From the NCBI RefSeq assembly GCF_014698475.1, contig NZ_JACJTB010000007.1, positions 102,933 through 166,932 on the forward strand: 64,000 bases of DNA. The letters run 5' to 3'. Made by a program: the position numbers and the translations under genes. The stretch is from Nostoc spongiaeforme FACHB-130 (GTDB taxonomy: Bacteria > Cyanobacteriota > Cyanobacteriia > Cyanobacteriales > Nostocaceae). A model generated the notes under the pieces. The model had not been told where the DNA came from. It did not search any database and saw only the letters and a list, made by a program, of their open reading frames with translations. This document shows positions 8,756 to 17,192 of the stretch, in pieces. The first letter of the stretch is position 1, and each line of letters starts with the position of its first letter.

Positions 8756-9451
8756 TTAAAATTCGATTCCTGGTTGAGCTTTTACGCCTTGGTCACGGAA
8801 GGGATGTTTAACTAATGTCATTTCTGTTACTAAGTCTGCACGTTCAATTAAAGCTGCGGGTGCGCCTCTCCCCGTGAGAATTACGTGTTTATGAGGCGGT
8901 TTCTCTGCTAAACCTGCTAAAACTTCTTCTATTTGTAAATAAGCCATTTTTAAAGCAATATTAATTTCATCCAACAGCACCAGATGAAAATCTGGGTTAC
9001 GGATATATTCTAAAGATTTTTCCCAAGCTGCATGAGCTTTTTCGAGGTCGCGATCGCGGTCTTGAGTTTCCCAGGTAAAACCTTCACCCATTGCGTGAAA
9101 CTCAATTTGGTCTTCCCAATCACTGAACACCCGTTTTTCTGAGGGTTCCCACGCGCCTTTGATGAATTGGACGATCGCCACTTTATAGCCATGACCAAGC
9201 GATCGCATCACCATTCCTAACGCCGCAGTGGTTTTGCCTTTACCGTTACCAGTATGGACAATAATTAACCCCTTCTCTGGGACAGCTTGTGCTATCCGCC
9301 GATCCTGGATTTCTTTGCGGCGCTGCATCTTTTGGCGATACTGCTCATCAGTCAGCTTAAAATCATTATTTATGGATGAGGACATTACTTCATCAATTAA
9401 GCGTTCGATTTCTTTATCTGATTCTAATTCTTCTGGTGTATCTTTACTCAT
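8756..9451 (-). CDS. cobO: Cob(I)yrinic acid a,c-diamide adenosyltransferase
   Basis: A 231-residue CobO/BtuR-type corrinoid adenosyltransferase, which transfers the 5'-deoxyadenosyl group of ATP to the cobalt of cob(I)yrinic acid a,c-diamide in (pseudo)cobalamin synthesis. The P-loop GNGKGKTT is at about 68-75 with preceding GLIIVHT; further family signatures are VAIVQFIKGAW, HAMGEGFTW, LVLLDEINIAL and the C-terminal VILTGRGAP and KHPFRDQGVKAQPGIEF. The start at 9451 (MSKDTPEELESD) was preferred because the longer frame upstream (to 9535) translates poorly conserved sequence; ATG at 9457 is also possible. The product supports the cobalamin-dependent MetH encoded at 38119-41649. No cobalamin riboswitch was recognised upstream. 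Confidence 0.92.
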   Translation of the reverse strand: MSKDTPEELESDKEIERLIDEVMSSSINNDFKLTDEQYRQKMQRRKEIQDRRIAQAVPEKGLIIVHTGNGKGKTTAALGMVMRSLGHGYKVAIVQFIKGAWEPSEKRVFSDWEDQIEFHAMGEGFTWETQDRDRDLEKAHAAWEKSLEYIRNPDFHLVLLDEINIALKMAYLQIEEVLAGLAEKPPHKHVILTGRGAPAALIERADLVTEMTLVKHPFRDQGVKAQPGIEF

Positions 9452-10033
9452 CAGCATTTTATCAAAGTAACTACTTGGCGGATAAGGGAGACAAGGGAGA
9501 GAGATGTTGATAAATGATTTACGATTGCTATACAAGACTTTACTGATAGAATAAGGCGCAGAGATTTTATCTAAAATGACAGTAAGCTTATAATTTATTT
9601 GACAATAACGCTTTAAAATTCACTACAATTATTAGTCATAGAAGTCTAATTTTACGGCTATTATCAATAATTCAATAGTTTTATTAAAGCATTTTTAATA
9701 TAAATTTTTGTAGTAACTTTGACGAGAGTTATAGCCTCAACTTTCTTAAGAATTTGGGTGATTGTTATTAACAATTGATATATGTTGAAAATGGTTACTG
9801 GCTAACAATTTTATAACTTTACGCAAATTGTGAAAAAATTAACCGCAGATGGACGCAGCGAAAAGTTTGCGCGTCCGGGTTTCCCGGCGCAAAACTTTTC
9901 AAGACAGATAAACGCGGATGGAATTTCAATTTAGCTGTGTTAGTCCATTAATAAGCTGTAACGCACCCAAAGACTTGGGGTAGATGTGTTACGCTGTCGC
10001 TAACACATCCTACTTGTATTTCAACAATCAAAT
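9452..10033. other. Intergenic region with nested repeat
   Basis: AT-rich divergent region between cobO and the macro-domain gene. It contains a repeat within a repeat at 9841-9920 and a TGTGTTACGCTGTCGCTAACAC-like hairpin near 9981-10008. No gene was seen. Confidence 0.6.
9841..9920. repeat. Hairpin repeat inserted into another dispersed repeat
   Basis: The outer repeat reads AACCGCAGATGGACGCAG ... ATAAACGCGGATGG. Interrupting it is a hairpin with arms GAAAAGTTTGCGC (9860-9872) and GCGCAAAACTTTTC (9887-9900) around a GTCCGGGTTTCCCG centre. Confidence 0.7.
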
Positions 10034-10552
10034 ATGAGTCTGATAGAAATTATTCAGGGTGATATTACTCAGTTATCGGTAGATGCAATTGTGAATGCTG
10101 CTAATAGTTCTTTATTGGGTGGTGGCGGTGTTGATGGTGCAATTCATCGTGCAGCAGGGAAAGAATTACTAGCAGAATGTCGAGAGTTAAGGGGTTGTAA
10201 AACTGGTGAAGCGAAAATTACTAAAGGTTATAACCTACCAGCAAAATGGGTAATTCATACAGTTGGGCCAGTATGGAAAGGTGGAAATTATGGAGAGGAT
10301 GAGTTACTAGCTAGTTGTTACTCTAATAGTTTAGCTTTAGCAGCACAATACCAAGTTAAAACTATTGCGTTTCCGGCTATTAGTACAGGTGTTTATGGAT
10401 TCCCGATGGAACCTGCTTGTAAAATTGCGATCGCAACAGTCAAAAAGTTTTTTTCACAGTCAAACTCCTTAGAACAAGTGATTTTCGTCTGTTTTGGGCA
10501 AAGTGCATTCGATTTATACACTAAGACGATGCAAGAATTTGCTGAAACCTAA
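10034..10552 (+). CDS. Macro-domain protein, O-acetyl-ADP-ribose deacetylase type
   Basis: A 172-residue single macro domain of the YmdB/MacroD class. It begins with the family signature [19 protein letters not shown] (about 9-27), followed by [14 protein letters not shown] (about 29-42), which binds ADP-ribose, and [20 protein letters not shown]. The phosphate-binding loop [13 protein letters not shown] is near residues 116-128. Such enzymes remove acetyl from O-acetyl-ADP-ribose or remove mono-ADP-ribose from proteins or nucleic acids. No ADP-ribosyltransferase gene adjoins it, so a toxin-linked role (as in DarTG) is not indicated. It is separated from the downstream polyamine gene by STRR DNA and is probably a single unit. 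Confidence 0.92.
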   Translation: MSLIEIIQGDITQLSVDAIVNAANSSLLGGGGVDGAIHRAAGKELLAECRELRGCKTGEAKITKGYNLPAKWVIHTVGPVWKGGNYGEDELLASCYSNSLALAAQYQVKTIAFPAISTGVYGFPMEPACKIAIATVKKFFSQSNSLEQVIFVCFGQSAFDLYTKTMQEFAET

Positions 10553-10620
10553 TGATACTCGTAAGCACATAGATGAGAACAGTATTGATTACTCAAAACC
10601 TTGAAATGACTGGGTTTCTC

Positions 10621-10650
10621 CTCAGTACTCAGCACTCAGCACTCAGCACT
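10621..10650 (+). repeat. STRR, CTCAGCA heptamers
   Basis: Four near-perfect tandem CTCAGCA heptamers upstream of the deoxyhypusine-synthase-like gene. The same heptamer is present at 43600-43629 and 28930-28951. Confidence 0.85.
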
Positions 10651-10696
10651 TTGCTATAACATTAGATTCGGCGCGTTTACTGTTCGGGAGTGCAAA

Positions 10697-11863
10697 ATGT
10701 CAAAACAGCGTGGTCAAAAAATCGCACCTACACCCATACCATCTAATATTGGGGTAGTTGATTTAATCAATAATTACTTCACAGCCTACAACTCAGCACG
10801 TTTGCGGGAAGTGTGTCAATTGCTGAGTAAAGATGTATTTCAAGATGGGGTGACGGTGGGAGTGAGTCTTTCTGGTGCGATGACACCAGCCGGATTTGGG
10901 GTTTCTGCATTATCACCCTTAATTCGTAATGGTTTCATTGACTGGATGATTAGTACTGGGGCGAATTTATACCATGATATGCACTATGGCTTAGGTTTTG
11001 AGCTATTTGCAGGTAATCCATTTGTAGATGATGTCAAGCTGCGGGAAGAAGGTACTATCCGCATTTATGACATTGTATTTGGCTACGATGTATTGTTAGA
11101 AACTGATGCTTTTATTCGCAAGATTTTGCAAGCCGAACCTTTCCAAAAGCGGATGGGAACAGCAGAGTTTCATTATCTTTTAGGTAAGTATGTCCGGGAA
11201 GTGGAAAAGCAATTGGGTGTGCAACATTCTTGTTTGCTGGCGACAGCTTACGAGTGTGGCGTGCCAATTTACACTTCTTCCCCTGGGGATAGTTCCATTG
11301 GGATGAACGTAGCAGCTTTAGCGTTAGAAGGTTCGCAATTAATTTTAGATCCCGCCATTGATGTGAATGAGACAGCTGCGATCGCCTATAATGCCAGAGA
11401 AACAGACGGTAAAAGTGCGGCGGTGATTCTGGGTGGTGGTAGTCCCAAGAACTTCTTACTGCAAACTCAACCGCAAATTCATGAAGTACTAGGGTTAGAA
11501 GAACGCGGACATGATTTCTTTGTCCAGTTTACTGATGCGCGTCCTGATACTGGTGGTTTATCTGGGGCGACTCCATCTGAGGCGGTTAGCTGGGGTAAAA
11601 TTGACCCAGAAGAATTACCCAGCACAATTGTTTGTTATACCGATAGCACAATTGCTTTACCGTTAGTGACAGCATATACATTAAGTCAATGTTCACCTCG
11701 GCCGTTAAAACGGTTGTACGATCAACGGGAAACAATGTTAGCCACACTGCAAAAAGATTATCTCGCAGCTAAAACGCAACCATCTGACAAAGTACCTGCG
11801 GCTATGGTTGGAGATGCAGCCCAAGGTGTTGCAACTTATCCTTGCGGTAGACTGATTCAGTAG
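10697..11863 (+). CDS. speY: Deoxyhypusine synthase homologue, homospermidine biosynthesis
   Basis: 388 residues, deoxyhypusine synthase (DHS) fold. Signatures: [14 protein letters not shown] (about 57-70) for NAD binding, [10 protein letters not shown], and EAVSWGKI with the catalytic lysine at 301 that forms the enzyme-butylimine intermediate. Bacteria lack eIF5A, so this is not true hypusine synthesis. In Anabaena a DHS homologue (SpeY) makes homospermidine, the main polyamine of that organism, from spermidine and putrescine, and is needed for normal diazotrophic growth. Length and motifs here fit that role. The start ATG at 10697 follows a GGGAG-like sequence (10685-10689). No other polyamine gene is adjacent. 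Confidence 0.85.
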   Translation: MSKQRGQKIAPTPIPSNIGVVDLINNYFTAYNSARLREVCQLLSKDVFQDGVTVGVSLSGAMTPAGFGVSALSPLIRNGFIDWMISTGANLYHDMHYGLGFELFAGNPFVDDVKLREEGTIRIYDIVFGYDVLLETDAFIRKILQAEPFQKRMGTAEFHYLLGKYVREVEKQLGVQHSCLLATAYECGVPIYTSSPGDSSIGMNVAALALEGSQLILDPAIDVNETAAIAYNARETDGKSAAVILGGGSPKNFLLQTQPQIHEVLGLEERGHDFFVQFTDARPDTGGLSGATPSEAVSWGKIDPEELPSTIVCYTDSTIALPLVTAYTLSQCSPRPLKRLYDQRETMLATLQKDYLAAKTQPSDKVPAAMVGDAAQGVATYPCGRLIQ

Positions 11864-11874
11864 AGGCTAGAAAA

Positions 11875-11907
11875 GTAGGTTGGGTGGAGCGATAGCGAAA
11901 CCCAACA
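11875..11907. repeat. TTGGGT/ACCCAA hairpin repeat
   Basis: GTAGGTTGGGT ... ACCCAAC with an AGCGATAGCG centre, downstream of speY. Related copies are at 37911-37986 and 63856-63893. Confidence 0.7.
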
Positions 11908-11990
11908 AGGTGTTTACTAATTCCGAATAGTCCGTAAAAGTAGATAGTAGGGAGTAGGGTGTTTTCTAGTAATTACCCTTTCTTCTTCCC

Positions 11991-14330
11991 CTATTCCCAA
12001 TTCCCCATCTCACGACTTCCTTGCAATAAATAAGTTGCAATTTTTTGTTGATGAGGAATTTCGATTTCATCCTGGGGTTCTAGGAAAAATTCATCATGTA
12101 TCTGTTCATAAACAGTGGCGCTGACTTGGATAGTATCTGCAATACTTTGAGTTTGCAAGATTCTAGCGATATTGATGATATCCATTAAACCTAGTGCTGC
12201 TGTTGTGACAACTCCGGTATGGATACCAATGCAAATTTTCAGGTTTTGTTGATTTTCTATATTAAAGGTAGCGATCGCCGCTTGCATATCCAACGCCATT
12301 TGGGCTACAGCTTGGGTATGATCTGGGCGTTTTGTGGGTAATCCGCCAATGACTATATAAGCTTCATTGATAGTTTTAACTTTTTCTAAACTGTAGCGAT
12401 TACAGAGACGGTCAAAAGCTGCAAAAATTGGGCAAAGTAAATTAACTAATTGCATCGCACTTCCAGAAGCAGCAATTTCATTTAACCCAACAATATCTGC
12501 ACATAAAACAGTCACATTAATTAAATCTACTTCTGTCGCATCTATTGATGATTTGATGGTGTTAGATGTTGGTATTCTTGCTTGCCAGAATTGTTCTGTT
12601 TGTGCTTGCTGTTGCTGCAATGCTATTTCTAAAGCAACTCGCTGGGTAATATTGCGAAAAATCCCTCTAGTCGCCACTGGTAAATTATTAGCAAATTTAC
12701 AGTTGATATTGCCTTCTAAAAAAACTGTTTGACCATTTTTGGCAATAAAAGCTGTTTTTACTTGTTCTACTTTTTCGCCTGACATTAACCGATAAAAAAT
12801 TTGCCGACAATGTGCTTGAAAATCGGGATGAATGATATCAAATATATTCATCTGCTCCACTTCTGCGGCACTATATCCTAATGTTTGACACCAAGTCTGA
12901 TTGACATATAAAAAGCGTCCATATACATTTACAGACTGAATTAAATCATTGGCATTTTCACAAATATCTCGATAGCGTAATTCACTTTCTAACAATTTTT
13001 CTTCTGCTTGTTTACGTTTCATAAATTGCGCGATTTGACTACCTACAGAAACCATCATTTGTAATAAATCTGCGTCTTGAGGTTGGATATCGCGGCTAAA
13101 GAAAGTCATCACTCCTAAGATTTTATTATCATCTAAGATGGGGAAACCAAAGGCTGAACAAAGTCCGGCGTTAATGGCAGTTGGCGATCGCTGTAAATCT
13201 CCATAGTCTAAAATATTTTTGATCCATAAAGCCGAACTTCTACTCCAAATTTGCCCAGGTAAGCCGACATTCGGTAAATATGTAGTCTGCCAAGTCACAG
13301 CCTTGAATTCCCGCGCCGATATCAGCCGACTTGTCCACATTTCTACACATCTTAATACGGCATTGTCATTTTCTGCTGGTACATCAGTAGTAATATATTC
13401 GCTGGCTGTCCATAATTCCCCAACATCCCACTCTAAACTTTGACAAATTGCCTGTAAAATTTCTGGTATTACTTTTTGAATACTGGGCGATTCTGAGAGA
13501 ATTCGCGTGATTTGATATTGAGCAATATTTCTCTGTTCTCGACGCTGACGATTGGTAATATCTCGACCAATGTAAATAATATCTTCTAAAACTTCATTTT
13601 TTCGCTGCATGACTGTACAAGAAAAAGCAACGAGGATTTTTTCTCCTGTTTTTTTGCGACAGACAACCTCAAATTGCTGTAAATCTCGATTTAACTTACT
13701 GTAATGATTAATAATTCTCAGTAATAGAAAATTATCTTCAAAGAGTAAAGATATTGGCTGATTAATTAACTCAGATTCGGAAAATTCAAATAACTTTTGA
13801 GCAGCAAAATTAACTTGCTTAATTTTGCCTGTATTGGTAGTTATCAATAAAGCATCTGCCATTGAACTGATAACTGTTTCCATATAATTTTTATATGTTA
13901 CCAGCGTCATGGAGAGGATATTAGTAGCGTTAGTAATTTTGGATAAATCTTGTTTGGTTTTGATTTTTTCTGTGACATCTTCCAGAAAAACCATCAATTT
14001 TTTAACAGGTGATTTTTCTTGATGTTCACCAATAATATATATATTAATATAGATGTTTGATTGAGTTTCAGGTGTATGTCTAATTATCTCTAATTCAAAT
14101 ATTTCTTGCTGCCCTTGGATGATAGATTTTAAGCTATCTTCTTTACCAACAAATTCAGGAAAAGCGACACGAATATCTGTGCCGGACATGACCGCGTTTG
14201 GATACATGGCAAAACGATGCACTTGCTCAGATTTATCCACAATACGGAAATGAACATCTAGTTCTAAGTATTCAAATTTACGTAAAGTCGAATATTTGTT
14301 GAAAATCTGCTCGACTACCTCGTATTTCAT
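11991..14330 (-). CDS. PAS-GAF-PAS sensor with class III cyclase-like output domain
   Basis: About 779 residues from the ATG at 14330 (a second ATG at 14354 is possible). Domain order: an N-terminal PAS-like module (about 1-120), a PAS domain (about 150-260, ISSMADALLITTNTGKIKQVN), a GAF domain (about 275-435, LPNVGLPGQIWSRSSALWI), a second clear PAS with PAC (about 450-570, YRDICENANDLIQSV to TRGIFRNITQRV), and a C-terminal nucleotide cyclase homology domain (about 600-750). In that domain the first metal aspartate is present (CADIVG, Asp612), but the second is replaced by glutamate (KTINEAY instead of KTIGDAY, Glu656), and the catalytic Asn/Arg pair of the usual NxASR is altered (NIAR, Arg shifted by one). 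It may therefore have weak or no cyclase activity and act as a sensory or pseudo-cyclase protein. Cytosolic; no membrane segments were seen. Confidence 0.82.
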   Translation of the reverse strand: MKYEVVEQIFNKYSTLRKFEYLELDVHFRIVDKSEQVHRFAMYPNAVMSGTDIRVAFPEFVGKEDSLKSIIQGQQEIFELEIIRHTPETQSNIYINIYIIGEHQEKSPVKKLMVFLEDVTEKIKTKQDLSKITNATNILSMTLVTYKNYMETVISSMADALLITTNTGKIKQVNFAAQKLFEFSESELINQPISLLFEDNFLLLRIINHYSKLNRDLQQFEVVCRKKTGEKILVAFSCTVMQRKNEVLEDIIYIGRDITNRQRREQRNIAQYQITRILSESPSIQKVIPEILQAICQSLEWDVGELWTASEYITTDVPAENDNAVLRCVEMWTSRLISAREFKAVTWQTTYLPNVGLPGQIWSRSSALWIKNILDYGDLQRSPTAINAGLCSAFGFPILDDNKILGVMTFFSRDIQPQDADLLQMMVSVGSQIAQFMKRKQAEEKLLESELRYRDICENANDLIQSVNVYGRFLYVNQTWCQTLGYSAAEVEQMNIFDIIHPDFQAHCRQIFYRLMSGEKVEQVKTAFIAKNGQTVFLEGNINCKFANNLPVATRGIFRNITQRVALEIALQQQQAQTEQFWQARIPTSNTIKSSIDATEVDLINVTVLCADIVGLNEIAASGSAMQLVNLLCPIFAAFDRLCNRYSLEKVKTINEAYIVIGGLPTKRPDHTQAVAQMALDMQAAIATFNIENQQNLKICIGIHTGVVTTAALGLMDIINIARILQTQSIADTIQVSATVYEQIHDEFFLEPQDEIEIPHQQKIATYLLQGSREMGNWE

Positions 14331-14655
14331 TATATTTTTGCGTAAGTGATGCAACTGTTTTAACGATGACTTTTAAGTATTCTGACTACTGAACACTTAT
14401 GTTCTAATTCTATAGTTTATTTGTACAGAAATTAACTTGCAGATACACTATCATTAACAAGCAGTGTCAACAATAAGTGGCTAGAAATCTCCCAATGTTT
14501 GGTAAAAATAATATAGCAATCGTATTTTATTTGTGAAAATCGAGAGGCTCAGATCCCGACTTATTGAAGAAGTCGGGGATCTTTTGGTTCACGAATGATT
14601 TAGGAATGCTATTTTTGGTACTAAAAAGCAAAATATTACGAAAATATTGTACAAA
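14331..14655. other. Intergenic region with hairpin repeat
   Basis: Promoter side of the PAS/cyclase gene and the 3' side of the phosphotransferase gene. The only element seen is the dispersed hairpin at 14536-14614. Confidence 0.6.
14536..14614. repeat. AGATCCCCGACTTC hairpin repeat, copy
   Basis: AGATCCCGACTT (14551-14562) pairs with AAGTCGGGGATCT (14570-14582) and is followed by ACGAATGATTTAGGAATGCT. The copy at 54421-54490 shares both the hairpin and the trailing sequence. Partial relatives lie at about 2360, 26150 and 41935. Confidence 0.8.
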
Positions 14656-15558
14656 TTAAGCAATGGTGGAGAAGCGATCGCGTAACCAACGTAACCGAAC
14701 TTCTAACCTTTGTAGACTCTCTGGATGTTTTTGTCCGATAATAAAATTCCACAACACCCCTTGAAAAGTCCGCGCTGCGATAAACAAATCTAATATTTCT
14801 TGATCTATGGCTAGTCCATAACCATTTAAAGCTGCCGTTGCAAGTTCCATCTCAGTGCCGAAAACATGGCTAGAAGCAATTAAACAGGCAATATCCCAAG
14901 CAATATGCCCAATAAAAGTATCTTCCCAATCTGTCCACAATACGCCGCCTCTGGTGTTGAGTACATTAGAAAAATTGGAGTCGCCATGAAGAGGTTGCAT
15001 TGGTAACTGAAGCTGCTGAAATTGACTTTTGAGGTGATGATTAACTACTTGTAACATTTCGCTATCTTGGCAGCTGAATGCGTTTTGAGATATGAGATTA
15101 CACAGCAGAGTTTCACACTCAGTTAACGGATCTAAAACTGTCAAATCACCTGCAAAGTTGACTAAAGCTTCATGGCATTCTCGCAAAGTTTTTCCCACAA
15201 CAGTCGCATCTGGTAATTTATCTATTTCTTCGACAAATTCCCAAAAACTCAGAACTAACCCATTGTGCTGATGAGTACCTGGTGGAATGAGCTTGCTGGG
15301 ACTAACCACAGGTGCGCCTGCGGCTGCTAAATAGCTGGCTACAGCAATTTCTTTAGCAAACCAAGTATCACCAAACCGCACTGTACCTGTTGTAGTGGCG
15401 ATACGTGCAACTACAGGCGCAGGGCGTAAATGAATGACTAAATTACTTCTGTCTTGCAGCACCACAGCTTCAGCAAACTTCAGCCCTTGTTGTTTGGCGA
15501 CTACACAAGCAGCATTAATGGCATTTTCCAGACGAGCTTTTTTTGGTGGACTAGTCAT
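14656..15558 (-). CDS. APH/choline kinase-family phosphotransferase
   Basis: A 300-residue protein-kinase-like phosphotransferase. The N-lobe is weak (VVARIATTTGTVRFGDTWFAKEIAVASYL, about 48-78). The catalytic loop PLHGDSNFSNVL (Brenner motif, about residues 188-199) and the metal-binding region WTDWEDTFIGHIAWDIACL (about 207-225) are clear. Substrates in this family include aminoglycosides, choline, homoserine and sugars; nothing here fixes the substrate, and a resistance function should not be assumed. The gene is 35 bp downstream of the small gene at 15594-15965 on the same strand, so the two may be cotranscribed. Confidence 0.85.
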   Translation of the reverse strand: MTSPPKKARLENAINAACVVAKQQGLKFAEAVVLQDRSNLVIHLRPAPVVARIATTTGTVRFGDTWFAKEIAVASYLAAAGAPVVSPSKLIPPGTHQHNGLVLSFWEFVEEIDKLPDATVVGKTLRECHEALVNFAGDLTVLDPLTECETLLCNLISQNAFSCQDSEMLQVVNHHLKSQFQQLQLPMQPLHGDSNFSNVLNTRGGVLWTDWEDTFIGHIAWDIACLIASSHVFGTEMELATAALNGYGLAIDQEILDLFIAARTFQGVLWNFIIGQKHPESLQRLEVRLRWLRDRFSTIA

Positions 15559-15593
15559 GATGGCGATCGCAAAAAACTTTAGTTAGCTGGATG

Positions 15594-15965
15594 CTATTTC
15601 AGGATTTCGTCTAACAGATTTCTTGCGGGTTGCGCTTTTGCTAATGCAGTTTGATGATCACCATAAGCCCGGACTAAACGTACTAAACCGCTTACCCCAG
15701 TTTTGAGTAATTCTAGTTCTTCACCCGCCAATAATTCACCATCTAGCATTCGTTGGACTAAAGGCTTGATGTCGCCGACTTCTTGACGTACTTTTTGCAG
15801 TTTTTCCACGCTGCTAAGTAAAGCTTTCAGCGAATTGAGGATTTCATCAATATCTTGGCTACTTTCGGCTGGTGCGGGTGCATCTTGTACTGTGTCTGTG
15901 TCTTCGGTATTGGTAACTACATCTTGAGTAGTTGTTTCGCCTTTAGCACCGTTTGACTTTGCCAT
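15594..15965 (-). CDS. Small conserved-looking protein of unknown function
   Basis: 123 residues. The start is supported by GGAG about 8 bp upstream. The first 40 residues are disordered, rich in Thr, Asp, Glu and Ala (TTTQDVVTNTEDTDTVQDAP). The rest (about 38-123) is helical with a heptad-like pattern (IDEILNSLKALLSSVEKLQKV) and a short second helical part (GVSGLVRLVRAYGDHQTAL). No known family was recognised. It is soluble, with no signal peptide, and is probably the first gene of a two-gene unit with the downstream phosphotransferase. Confidence 0.7.
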   Translation of the reverse strand: MAKSNGAKGETTTQDVVTNTEDTDTVQDAPAPAESSQDIDEILNSLKALLSSVEKLQKVRQEVGDIKPLVQRMLDGELLAGEELELLKTGVSGLVRLVRAYGDHQTALAKAQPARNLLDEILK

Positions 15966-16186
15966 GAAGGTTTCTCCAGAATTTTTCCCAGTCTATCGTT
16001 AAAACCCCTCATCTAGTAGCCTGCTAAGAGAACTTGGTTCGGGGTAGAAAGCAGCTGACAGATGTAGGTTTAGGGTGTGAGTATTCATTCTCAAAGCTAG
16101 AAAATGAAAGCCACAGACAAAGAAATTGGTTTATGCTGGAAAAAGTGAAAGATTAAGAAAATTTAAATTTTTCTCCCAGTGTACTC

Positions 16187-17059
16187 ATGCAATGTATCGT
16201 AAATCGCCGCGCTCAATTTTCGGCTAGTCATCGCTATTGGCTACCTGAACTGAGTGAAGCTGAGAATTTTGAGAAATTTGGTGCTGGCTCAAAATTTCCT
16301 GGACATGGACACAACTATGTCTTATTTATTTCCCTGGCTGGGGAACTAGATAAGTATGGTATGGTGCTGAATTTGTCTGATGTCAAACAAGTCATTAAAC
16401 GCGAAGTTACCAGCCAACTGGATTTTTCTTATCTCAATGATGTCTGGGCAGAATTTCAAGAAACTCTCCCCACCACTGAAAATATTGCACGGGTTATCTG
16501 GCGGCGGTTAGCACCCCACTTGCCTGTAGTCCGCGTACAGTTATTTGAACATCCTGAACTTTGGGCAGATTATATGGGAAACTCAATGGAAGCTTACCTC
16601 AGTATCAGTACTCACTTCAGCGCCGCGCACCGCTTGGCACATCCTGATCTCAGCTTAGAAGATAATACTGAGATTTATGGTAAATGCGCTCGGACTAACG
16701 GCCACGGACACAACTATCATTTAGAAGTGACTGTAAAAGGCGAAATTGATCAGCGCACCGGGATGATTGTTGATTTGGGTGCGTTGCAGAAAGCGATCGC
16801 AGACTATGTGGTAGAACCATTTGATCACACCTTTTTGAACAAAGATGTACCCTATTTTGCCGAGGTTGTACCGACTGCGGAAAATATCGCTCTACATATT
16901 AGTAACTTACTGCGATCGCCAATCCAAAATTTAGGAGCCAAGCTTTACAAAGTCAAACTCATCGAAAGTCCCAATAACTCCTGCGAAATCTACTGCACAG
17001 ATACAGAATCAAATGTTGTTGGTGTAGTAGATAGTCAACCAGTCTTAGTCAGATTGTAG
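16187..17059 (+). CDS. Two-domain 6-pyruvoyl/6-carboxy-tetrahydropterin synthase (QueD-like)
   Basis: 290 residues made of two tandem PTPS folds. Domain 1 (about 1-132) keeps the zinc histidines His15 (SASH) and His40/His42 (PGHGHNY) but lacks the catalytic cysteine. Domain 2 (about 135-270) has His148 (SAAHR), Cys167 (GKCARTNGHGHNY) and His173/His175. PTPS-family enzymes convert dihydroneopterin triphosphate to 6-carboxy-tetrahydropterin (queuosine/7-deazaguanine route) or to 6-pyruvoyl-tetrahydropterin (biopterin route; some cyanobacteria make pterin glycosides). Only domain 2 looks catalytically complete. No queC, queE or folE neighbours are in the window. Single-gene unit with a repeat-rich 3' flank. 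Confidence 0.88.
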   Translation: MQCIVNRRAQFSASHRYWLPELSEAENFEKFGAGSKFPGHGHNYVLFISLAGELDKYGMVLNLSDVKQVIKREVTSQLDFSYLNDVWAEFQETLPTTENIARVIWRRLAPHLPVVRVQLFEHPELWADYMGNSMEAYLSISTHFSAAHRLAHPDLSLEDNTEIYGKCARTNGHGHNYHLEVTVKGEIDQRTGMIVDLGALQKAIADYVVEPFDHTFLNKDVPYFAEVVPTAENIALHISNLLRSPIQNLGAKLYKVKLIESPNNSCEIYCTDTESNVVGVVDSQPVLVRL

Positions 17060-17064
17060 TTATT

Positions 17065-17185
17065 AGACATCTCCAACAAAGAATGTAGAGACGTAGTATT
17101 CCTACGTCTCTACAAGGGTTGTAGGTAATGCAGAATTAATTTTTGGAGATGTCTATTGTAGAGACGTGAAATTTTGCGTCTCTAC
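17065..17185. repeat. Nested inverted repeats between convergent genes
   Basis: TGTAGAGACGTAG/CTACGTCTCTACA forms a hairpin at 17084-17114 and GTAGAGACG/CGTCTCTAC a second at 17158-17185. Flanking the first is an outer inverted repeat, AGACATCTCCAA (17065-17076) and TTGGAGATGTCT (17143-17154). TAGAGACGTAG hairpins are common dispersed repeats in Nostoc-type genomes. It may also stop transcription between the convergent genes. Confidence 0.8.
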
Positions 17186-17192
17186 TTCCACT

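Noticed and set aside
10034..10552. Macro-domain gene as DarG-type antitoxin
   Set aside because: Single macro domain with no DarT-like neighbour; fits a housekeeping O-acetyl-ADP-ribose deacetylase.
3376..10650. CRISPR array
   Set aside because: The tandem heptamers are STRRs without spacers; no repeat-spacer pattern or cas gene was seen anywhere in the window.
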